64,000 nucleotides of DNA from contig NZ_JAHVKO010000003.1 of the NCBI RefSeq assembly GCF_019800665.1, positions 620,001-684,000 on the forward strand, written 5' to 3'. This DNA is from Microbulbifer agarilyticus. Lineage in GTDB: Bacteria > Pseudomonadota > Gammaproteobacteria > Pseudomonadales > Cellvibrionaceae. Each line of letters starts with the position of its first letter. Positions within the stretch are counted from its first letter, which is position 1. This document shows positions 54,909 through 61,780 of the stretch, in pieces. A program made the translations under genes and the position numbers. The notes under the pieces were generated by a model that saw nothing but the letters and a program-made list of their open reading frames with translations, was not told the DNA's origin and made no database searches.

Positions 54909-56444
54909 TTACACGGTCTTGGCAGTAGCTTCGGCCGGCTCAACAGGCTCGATATGGTCGCCACCCTGGGATTCCCAGGACTTGGACTTGAGGCTGATCA
55001 GCGCGATCACGGCACCGATACCAATGCTGAAGATGGCGATCTGCAGGTACAGGTTCGGCAGCTCGGAAACATTGTTCGGGTCGAAGTTACCAGCCAGCAG
55101 ACCAGCGATGATGTTGCCGATGGAGTAGGTGAGTACGAACACACCCATCATCTGGCCAGCGAAGCGGCGCGGAGACAGCTTGCTCACTGCACTCAGTGCA
55201 ACCGGACTCAGGCACAGCTCACCCACGGTGTGCAGGAAGTAAGTGGTTACCAGCCACATCGGCGCCACTTTCAGGCCTGCAGCGGCCTGCTGGGCAGCGA
55301 AGAACATGACGATGAAGCCGGTGGCCATGATGATCAGACCAACCGCACATTTCATGCCGTAGGACGGCGAGATCATGCGCTTGCCCAGGTTAATCCACAG
55401 CGCTGCGAAGAACGGCGACAGGATGATGATGAACATTGGGTTCACGTTCTGGAACCAGGATGCCGGGATCTCGAAAGAGCCGATCATGCGGTCGGTGAAG
55501 TCGCGGCCGAACAGGTTCAGGGAGGAACCCGCCTGCTCAAAACCAGACCAGAAACACGCGGAAGCCACACACACCAGGAACAGTGCCCACATACGCTTCT
55601 TCTCGGACGGGCTCAGCTGGCCGGCAAAGTAGATATAGGCGTAGTAGATAAAGAAGATCAGGGTGAAGGCAACGGCCACATACTTGGCCACGGAAACCGG
55701 ATCAAACACGATCACCCCGCTCATGGTCAGCGCAGTGATTACCACAACGGCAGCCACAACCGCCCAGATGGTGCCCCAGGCCTTCTTGGCGCCGGCTTCG
55801 GTCATCGGGTGTTCCGGCTTCAGGCTGGCGTCGCCCAGGTTGCCGATGGTCTTGCGGTACTGGACCAGGCCGATCGCCATGCCCACGGCAGCGGCGCCGA
55901 AGCCCCAATGCCAACCCACTTTCTCACCGAAGTAGCCACAGATCATGTAGCCCAGTACGGAACCGATGTTGATACCCATGTAGTAGAGGGCATAGCCACT
56001 GTCGCGACGCACGTCGTCGTCGGCGTAGAGGTGGCCAACCAGGGCGCTGATATTTGGCTTCAGCAGACCGGTACCGGTGGCAACCAGAATCAGGCCGATA
56101 AAGAAGGTATTCTCACTGGGAATGGCCAGCACGATATGGCCGCACATAATGATGATACCGCCGTACCAGACGGTACGCTGGCCACCGAGCAGGCGGTCGG
56201 CAATCCAGCCACCTGGGAGGCCCAGGAAGTACACGGCACCGGTATACAGGCCGTAGATTGCGGTTGCAGCGGCAACGGTGAAGGCAAGGCCTTCCTGCTG
56301 CAGGCTGGCGGTCATGAACAGGACCAGCAGGGCCCGCATGCCGTAGTAACTCATCCGTTCCCACATCTCGGTAAAGAAGAGGGTGGAGAGCCCTTTGGGA
56401 TGACCAAAGAAGCCATCGCTGTTGTGTTGTAGTTGTGACGACAT
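54909..56444 (-). CDS. POT family proton-dependent oligopeptide transporter
   Basis: A 511-aa major-facilitator transporter of di/tripeptides (PTR2/DtpA type) with about 14 hydrophobic segments. The POT signature ExxERFxYY appears as EMWERMSYYGMRALL (E26, E29, R30), with the second PTR motif YYMGINIGSVLGYMICG and, further on, FWSGFEQAGSSLNLF. E. coli members have similar length. The C-terminus is hydrophilic and acidic (DHIEPVEPAEATAKTV). A 14-bp palindrome lies 18 bases upstream of the ATG. It faces away from the TPR lipoprotein gene. Confidence 0.94.
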   Translation of the reverse strand: MSSQLQHNSDGFFGHPKGLSTLFFTEMWERMSYYGMRALLVLFMTASLQQEGLAFTVAAATAIYGLYTGAVYFLGLPGGWIADRLLGGQRTVWYGGIIIMCGHIVLAIPSENTFFIGLILVATGTGLLKPNISALVGHLYADDDVRRDSGYALYYMGINIGSVLGYMICGYFGEKVGWHWGFGAAAVGMAIGLVQYRKTIGNLGDASLKPEHPMTEAGAKKAWGTIWAVVAAVVVITALTMSGVIVFDPVSVAKYVAVAFTLIFFIYYAYIYFAGQLSPSEKKRMWALFLVCVASACFWSGFEQAGSSLNLFGRDFTDRMIGSFEIPASWFQNVNPMFIIILSPFFAALWINLGKRMISPSYGMKCAVGLIIMATGFIVMFFAAQQAAAGLKVAPMWLVTTYFLHTVGELCLSPVALSAVSKLSPRRFAGQMMGVFVLTYSIGNIIAGLLAGNFDPNNVSELPNLYLQIAIFSIGIGAVIALISLKSKSWESQGGDHIEPVEPAEATAKTV

Positions 56445-56461
56445 ATCAGCGTTTCCGATTG

Positions 56462-56475
56462 TTATAACGTTATAA
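56462..56475. promoter_or_regulatory. perfect 14-bp palindrome, operator candidate
   Basis: TTATAACGTTATAA is its own reverse complement and sits 18-31 bases upstream of the POT transporter ATG. It contains a TATAAC, close to a -10 box for the leftward promoter, so a regulator bound here would compete with RNA polymerase. The divergent TPR lipoprotein gene starts 146 bases to its right. Confidence 0.6.
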
Positions 56476-56620
56476 GTTAATCCCCTGCGAGTGTAACAGC
56501 GGTGCCGGAAACTGGCGAATGGTTACAGCTGAAACAGGAAATGAACCTGCGAAAGGTATTCCTACACGACAAGAATTGTGGAAAATCAGAGATTCAGAAA
56601 ACGATATGGGGAGAATAACC

Positions 56621-57820
56621 ATGAAAACCCCGGAATATTCTGGAATGACAGGCAAAAATCGGTCACTGCTGGCTGCTTGGCGGAACAAGATCTGGTTTGC
56701 GGTTCTGGCGCTGCTGCTGAGTGGCTGCACCAGTGTCCCGGACGAGGTACACCAGCCAATCGATACCCATTGGTTGTTATCCGGCCAGTCCCTGTTTGCA
56801 GAACCTGTGCGCCTCTCGGAGCTACCGGAGGACGATATCCTGGGCCTGGCACCAGAGATGCGGGCTTACCTCGCGGAAATTGCACCGGACTCGGGCCCCC
56901 AGCACCGCCTGCAAATGCTGCTGAAGGGATTTGAGCGCCGCGATTACACGGTGCAATACCATGCGGACAAGACCCTCACCGCCAGCGAAACTTATTCCCG
57001 GCAGGTGGGCAACTGCATGGCGTTCACCGTGCTGATGGTAGCCATGGCCCGGGAACTCGGTGCTAATGCCTATTTCAATCAGGTGGAAGTGCCTCCGGTG
57101 TGGGGGCACGAGGAAGCTCAGACCTTTGTGGTGTACCGCCATATCAACATGGTGAGCCAGAGCCCGCGCGGACGGCGCGTGGTCGATTTCAACCTGCAGG
57201 CTTATGACCCTGTCTACGATCAGCGCAAGATTTCCGATACCGAGGCATTCGCCCAGTACTACAGCAACCGTGGTCTTGAGTTGATGCAGCAAGGTGAGAT
57301 GCGCGATGCCTTCCGCTATCTGCGCAAGTCCCTGGAGTTGAGACCGCATCATGCGGATCTCTGGGCAAATCTCGGTGCTTTTTACAGCCGCAATCAGGAA
57401 TTTGGTGCGGCCGAGGAAAGTTACAAGCGCGCACTGCAGTTAAAGGGCGATCACGCCATTGCGATGAGCAACCTGGAGCGCCTGCATCGCAAGCAGCAAC
57501 AGTTTGAACTAGCCGATTACTACGCGAAACGGGCCCGCTACCATCGCGAGCGTAATCCGTATTATCTGTATTACCAGGCGCGGGCTGCGTATGAAGAGGG
57601 CGACTATAAGAGTGCGAAGAGCCAGCTGCGGCGCGCTATCTGGCGATACGAGGACGATCACAGGTTTCACTTTTTGATGGGGCTCACGCGCTTTCGCCTG
57701 GGTGAGCTCGATGACTCTCGCGTGCACTTTTCAGAAGCCTTTTCCTTGGCGGATAACCCTGGAACACAAAGGGCCTACAACAGAAAGCTGAATTATCTAC
57801 TCAGCGACCGGAAAGAATAA
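56621..57820 (+). CDS. lipoprotein with transglutaminase-like and TPR domains
   Basis: A 399-aa lipoprotein. The ATG at 56621 has GGGAG 8 bases upstream; the signal ends in LLLSGC (Cys 36). Residues about 75-200 resemble the transglutaminase-like cysteine-protease fold, with a candidate triad C132 (QVGNCMAFTVLMVAMAREL), H174 (VYRHINMV) and D189 (RRVVDFN). From about 215 there are TPRs (YYSNRGLELMQQGEMRDAFRYLRKSL, DLWANLGAFYSRNQEFGAAEESYKRAL, YLYYQARAAYEEGDYKSAKSQLRRAI, FLMGLTRFRLGELDDSRVHFSEAF). The activity is not known. The domain pair suggests an envelope scaffold with a peptidase, amidase or transglutaminase-type (or inactive) core. Confidence 0.82.
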   Translation: MKTPEYSGMTGKNRSLLAAWRNKIWFAVLALLLSGCTSVPDEVHQPIDTHWLLSGQSLFAEPVRLSELPEDDILGLAPEMRAYLAEIAPDSGPQHRLQMLLKGFERRDYTVQYHADKTLTASETYSRQVGNCMAFTVLMVAMARELGANAYFNQVEVPPVWGHEEAQTFVVYRHINMVSQSPRGRRVVDFNLQAYDPVYDQRKISDTEAFAQYYSNRGLELMQQGEMRDAFRYLRKSLELRPHHADLWANLGAFYSRNQEFGAAEESYKRALQLKGDHAIAMSNLERLHRKQQQFELADYYAKRARYHRERNPYYLYYQARAAYEEGDYKSAKSQLRRAIWRYEDDHRFHFLMGLTRFRLGELDDSRVHFSEAFSLADNPGTQRAYNRKLNYLLSDRKE

Positions 57821-57851
57821 AAAAAGGGGATGCCAGTGGCATCCCCTTTTT
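57821..57851. terminator. bidirectional terminator
   Basis: A 14-bp perfect stem, AAAAAGGGGATGCC (57821-57834) with its complement (57838-57851) around AGT. It starts right after the lipoprotein stop codon and lies 36 bases past the TonB receptor stop on the other strand. Confidence 0.95.
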
Positions 57852-57887
57852 CGTTCGACACAATGTCTACAACATTAAACGCGCGAC

Positions 57888-60590
57888 TTAGAACTGGTAA
57901 GAAGCACCAGCCCAGAAGTAGCGACCCTGGAAGTCGTAGAAGCTGTTCCAGTCGTTGTAGCCGGAGGTGTCTTCCGGTGCCTTGTCGGCCACGTTGTCGA
58001 TACCGGCAGACAGACGCGTGCCTTCATTGATATCCCAGCCTGCACGCAGGTTCAGGTAAGTCATGGACTTAACCGGCTTGTACGGGCTGTAGCCATCGTC
58101 GAAGTACTGCATTTCCGCACCCATATCCCAGTCGTTGCCGTACCAGGTGGCGCTGGCCAGACCGCGCCATTTCACGTACAGGCCACCGGTAGTGCCTACA
58201 TACTCGAGGTAGTCGGACTCGGTACCGGACTGCTCGTTGTACTCGTTGTACTCCAGCAGACGGGAAGCCTGAGCGCGCAGGCCCAGACGGCCGGCATCGA
58301 AGTGCAGGTTGTGTACGATGTCGACGTCTACGCCGCGGGTGTCAACCTGGCCGATGTTCATCTTCGCACCTTCCAGCGCAACGATCTGATCGCCAGCACC
58401 ACGGGTAACAAATTGACACGCGCTTGCGATGCCATCGCGGAAGCAGTCATCCAGGATGCGCTGCAGATCCGGCGAGGTAATCGCGTCCTCGATGCTGATG
58501 TCGTAGTAGTCCAGGGTGATGGACAGATCATCTACGAAGCTTGGGGTCCACACGATACCTGCGGTGAAGGTTTTCGCTTCTTCAGGGGTCAGTTCTTCGT
58601 TACCACCGATGTTGGTGGGAACCTGGTTACCGGCTTGGGTGAAGCCTGCACCGACCATGCCACAGTTTTCACCCTGGCCGTCGGTGTTGGACGAGCTGGT
58701 GTCACACGGATCGATCAGGTACTCGTAGCTCTGCGCAGAACCGCTGAACAGTTCATAGATACCCGGTGCACGGAACGAAGTGGAGTAGCTGGTGCGGAAG
58801 CGCACATCTTCAACCGGCGCGTAAACCAGACCGACTTTGCCGGTGCTCTGGCCGCCAAAGGTGCTGAAGTCGGAGTAGCGCACCGCCACGTCAGCAGTCA
58901 GCTCTTCTGCGAATTTCGCACCCTGCAGGATCGGCAGATTGAATTCCGCAAATACCTCGGTAACGTCGTATTCTCCGCCGGTGGCGTCTTGTTGGTTACC
59001 AAAGGTCTCGCCGCTCTGGGTTTCCGGAGACGGGTTGAACTCACCGGATTCCTCGCGGTATTCCACACCCGCTGCAAAGCCCAGTGCACCGCCCTGGAAT
59101 TCGATAGCATCGATATCGCCGGACAGGGACGCACCTGCATTCAGCAGCTCGTAGGAGTTGCTTTCACGGTCGTCGTAGCGGAAGTAATCCATGATTTCGG
59201 GGCTCATGCCACCAGCGAAATCAAAATCGAGGCCCGCTTCACCGCTGAAGATTTCATCCAGCTTGGTTTTGTTGTAGGAGTTCAGGGTGACGTTGTTACC
59301 TTCGTTTTTGCCGTAGCTTACGAAGGTGTCCCAGCTCCAACCGTTGGAGAAATCACCGCTCAGGCCAGTGGCGAGACGGTAGGTGTCGGTGGTCTGCTCG
59401 TAAGAGCGGGTGCCGCCGTCAACCGGACGAATACGGAAATCCGAGAAACCATCAACCCAGTCGGTGCCGTGGGCGGCAACCGGAGCAGTCGGCTCCAGGC
59501 CTTCCGGGCTGCCCTGCGCTTCCCACTCCGCTACTGCAGCGTTATACGCAGCCAGCTCGATCTGATAGGCATCGTCGGCTTGTTGCCAGGCATCCTGCAG
59601 CTGAGATTTGATGGCTTCAGGCAGGTGCGTTTCCGGATTCAGGTTAAAACCATTACCGGCATACATCGGCTGTGCGGCCAGCTGCTGGTTGGTGGTTTTG
59701 GTTGTGAAGCTTGCTTCACCCCACAGCTCAACGCTGTTGGTGATGGAGTACTTACCAGATGCGGTCGCGGAGGAGCGCTCCATGGCGCCAGACAGCCACA
59801 TGTGCTGGCCAATGTCGTAGCCCGCGTAATCGCCCAGGGTTACACCGTCTTCCTGGATACTGAAGGCGCCGTAGCGAGTAAAGATATTGCCGTTCGGGCC
59901 CATGGAGCTGGTCAGGCCAGCCCAGTCGCGGTCGTTGTAAGTGATTTCGTCGCGCTGGCTGTGGCTGATGTTCGCGATGAAACTGCCGCGATCGCCTTCG
60001 CTACCGAAAGTGAAGGAGATGTCTCCGTTCTCACCACCGCCTTCGGAAGTTGCACCGGCGCGGGCATTGATACGCAGACCTTCAAAGGAATCTTTCATGA
60101 CCACGTTGATCACGCCGGCAACGGCGTCGGAGCCGTAAACCGCGGACGCACCGTCGGTCAGCACTTCGATTCGATCGATCATCTCAACGGGGATGTTGTT
60201 CATGTCCACCGCAGAGCTCACGCCGGAAGCGGAGGATACGAAGCGACGACCGTTCACGAGCACCAAAGTGCGCGCGGAACCGAGGTTACGCAGGTCAACA
60301 AATGCCAGGCCCTGGCCACCGTTGTTGTCGTTTGCGTTGATACCGGTGGTACCCATGGACGGCAGCTGGTTCAGCAGTTCGTCAATGGTGCCAACACCGG
60401 AGCGGCTGATCGCCTCGGAATCTACGATGGTAATTGGGCCGGTGGTCGACAGTGGGTCACGCGCAATGCGGGAACCGGTAACGATCACTTCCTCAACGGC
60501 TGGGCCGGGGACGTTTTCCTGAGCGGAAACGCCTGCGGCAGCGATACTGCTGAAGGCCGCAATAGCGATACTCAACTTGGTCTTGATCAT
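57888..60590 (-). CDS. TonB-dependent outer-membrane receptor
   Basis: A 900-aa receptor with a signal peptide (MIKTKLSIAIAAFSSIAAAGVSA). A TonB-box-like segment (VEEVIVTGSRI) precedes the plug domain (SRSGVGTIDELLNQLPSMG..., LRNLGSARTLVLVNGRRF, IPVEMIDRIEVLTDGASAVYGSDAVAGVINVVMKD). The barrel includes RFRTSYSTSFRAPGIYELFSG and GIVWTPSFVDDLSITLDYYDISIEDAITS, ending YFWAGASYQF with the C-terminal Phe. The plug is of the type common in marine polysaccharide or peptide-scavenging gammaproteobacteria. No siderophore-specific neighbour is present, so the substrate is unknown. AAAGGA precedes the start. Confidence 0.95.
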   Translation of the reverse strand: MIKTKLSIAIAAFSSIAAAGVSAQENVPGPAVEEVIVTGSRIARDPLSTTGPITIVDSEAISRSGVGTIDELLNQLPSMGTTGINANDNNGGQGLAFVDLRNLGSARTLVLVNGRRFVSSASGVSSAVDMNNIPVEMIDRIEVLTDGASAVYGSDAVAGVINVVMKDSFEGLRINARAGATSEGGGENGDISFTFGSEGDRGSFIANISHSQRDEITYNDRDWAGLTSSMGPNGNIFTRYGAFSIQEDGVTLGDYAGYDIGQHMWLSGAMERSSATASGKYSITNSVELWGEASFTTKTTNQQLAAQPMYAGNGFNLNPETHLPEAIKSQLQDAWQQADDAYQIELAAYNAAVAEWEAQGSPEGLEPTAPVAAHGTDWVDGFSDFRIRPVDGGTRSYEQTTDTYRLATGLSGDFSNGWSWDTFVSYGKNEGNNVTLNSYNKTKLDEIFSGEAGLDFDFAGGMSPEIMDYFRYDDRESNSYELLNAGASLSGDIDAIEFQGGALGFAAGVEYREESGEFNPSPETQSGETFGNQQDATGGEYDVTEVFAEFNLPILQGAKFAEELTADVAVRYSDFSTFGGQSTGKVGLVYAPVEDVRFRTSYSTSFRAPGIYELFSGSAQSYEYLIDPCDTSSSNTDGQGENCGMVGAGFTQAGNQVPTNIGGNEELTPEEAKTFTAGIVWTPSFVDDLSITLDYYDISIEDAITSPDLQRILDDCFRDGIASACQFVTRGAGDQIVALEGAKMNIGQVDTRGVDVDIVHNLHFDAGRLGLRAQASRLLEYNEYNEQSGTESDYLEYVGTTGGLYVKWRGLASATWYGNDWDMGAEMQYFDDGYSPYKPVKSMTYLNLRAGWDINEGTRLSAGIDNVADKAPEDTSGYNDWNSFYDFQGRYFWAGASYQF

Positions 60591-60681
60591 AGATGTGTCC
60601 TTTATGTTTTCAGAGGCACTTTTATCTGGTTGCTCTATATCGAGTGCGAGCTGACTTTAAAGGACAAAAATATTTTATGGA

Positions 60682-60698
60682 ACTAACGTGACATTAGT
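60682..60698. promoter_or_regulatory. near-palindromic operator candidate upstream of TonB receptor
   Basis: ACTAACGTGACATTAGT is a 17-base dyad with 7 of 8 half-site pairs matching around a central G. It lies 92 bases upstream of the receptor start codon. It could be a regulator site, but no known box is claimed. Confidence 0.4.
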
Positions 60699-61082
60699 GT
60701 ATCTACGGTAATTAAGCTGTTTTGTTTGTTATATGTCCGCCTTGTTTAAAAAGTATCCCCCCTAGAAGTGTGTCTATCCTGATTTATTGGTCTTGATTGT
60801 TAGGGTTTATTAAATTTTTATAGAAATTAGGATGGAATGGGCTATCGGCTAATTCGAGTTGATTCGTTCAAATAATGGTCAGCGCCTGGGGTTGTATGAT
60901 TTTTGGCCCATTTCCAGTCTTATGGGGCCTCGCTGGGGTTAAATTCTGTAGGATTTAGGCTGCGCAGTTGCAACCACTGGCAGGTGAACTTTTCGCGATG
61001 TGTATTCGGAATTGCGTTCGGTTATTGCTCTAGGAACAGTAGAAGCTGTAATGAGTAGGGTGGACTTACGGAGCGAGCAACC

Positions 61083-61101
61083 GGGCGCGATACCCGCGCC
61101 C
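61083..61101 (-). terminator. GC hairpin after marC
   Basis: GGGCGCG (61083-61089) pairs with CGCGCCC (61095-61101), 15 bases past the marC-like stop on the minus strand. There is no T tract, so factor-independent termination is doubtful. Confidence 0.3.
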
Positions 61102-61115
61102 AGAATTCAGTTGGA

Positions 61116-61700
61116 TCAATTGAGGCTCTGTTTGATACCGTCGAGGAACAGCTGAACGGCGAGCATTACCAAGACCATCCCCATCAATCTTTCCACGGCA
61201 ATCAGTCCCCGATTTCCCAACAGTTTCGCTAGAGGCGATGACGCTAACAGAATAACTGCCGATACACCCCAGGCGCCAAGTAGGGCGAGCGTCCAGTTCC
61301 AGAGTTGCTCTCCTTCACTATTTGTCATCAGCATCAAAATAGCCATGGTGGAAGGGCCGGCGACCAGGGGCACCGCCAGCGGTACAAAGAATGGCTCTCC
61401 TTCCAGTCGCTCCCCCATAATGCCGCCCTCAATCGGAAACACCATACGTATAGCAATCAGGAAAAGGATGATCGCGCCTGCGATACGGATGGCTTCTTGA
61501 GATAAACCGAGCCACGCAAGTACAAAACGGCCCGCATATAGGAACACCAGTAAAACGATCAGCGCGAAAATCAGCTCACGCATAATGACGTAAAGCTGGC
61601 GCTTTGGCGGCACATTTTTTAGTGCTGCGAGAAAGACTGGGATGTTGCCCAGTGGATCCATGACAAATAGAAGGGTAAGGAATGCGGTTAGAGTGTCCAT
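61116..61700 (-). CDS. MarC family (UPF0056) inner-membrane protein
   Basis: A 194-aa protein with six predicted membrane segments, typical of MarC/YhgN. Conserved points are TLLFVMDPLGNIPVFLAALKN at the N-terminus, AGAIILFLIAIRMVF, and FVPLAVPLVAGPSTMAILMLM in the middle, then LLGNRGLIAVERLMGMVLVMLAVQLFLDGI. Despite the old 'multiple antibiotic resistance' name, the function of the family is unresolved. It is separated from the upstream receptor by a strong terminator, so it has its own promoter. Confidence 0.92.
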   Translation of the reverse strand: MDTLTAFLTLLFVMDPLGNIPVFLAALKNVPPKRQLYVIMRELIFALIVLLVFLYAGRFVLAWLGLSQEAIRIAGAIILFLIAIRMVFPIEGGIMGERLEGEPFFVPLAVPLVAGPSTMAILMLMTNSEGEQLWNWTLALLGAWGVSAVILLASSPLAKLLGNRGLIAVERLMGMVLVMLAVQLFLDGIKQSLN

Positions 61701-61735
61701 AAAGGTTTTCAGTTGAAGTTGCTACGCAAATAAAA

Positions 61736-61759
61736 AAAGGGGCCCCTAAGGGCCCCTTT
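61736..61759 (-). terminator. terminator after the second TonB receptor
   Basis: A 10-bp stem, AAAGGGGCCC (61736-61745) with GGGCCCCTTT (61750-61759). On the minus strand it is followed by a run of T (the A run at 61732-61738), 22 bases past the receptor stop. Confidence 0.9.
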
Positions 61760-61780
61760 AATATACGCTTTTCTTCGGTA

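Larger units (their letters stand above)
60591..61115. other. 525-bp AT-rich region upstream of the TonB receptor
   Basis: No coding frame of merit. It holds the receptor promoter region, with a near-palindrome at 60682-60698 (7 of 8 pairs), and at its far end a small GC hairpin after marC. I saw no riboswitch-like conserved core such as a cobalamin box. Confidence 0.5.

Noticed and set aside
58302..60686. 794-codon open frame antisense to the TonB receptor
   Set aside because: Shadow of a well-supported receptor gene. No signal peptide, no motif, and the start lies inside the receptor.
60591..61115. Riboswitch (e.g. cobalamin) upstream of the TonB receptor
   Set aside because: No conserved box or multi-helix core could be recognised; only a dyad and a simple hairpin are visible.
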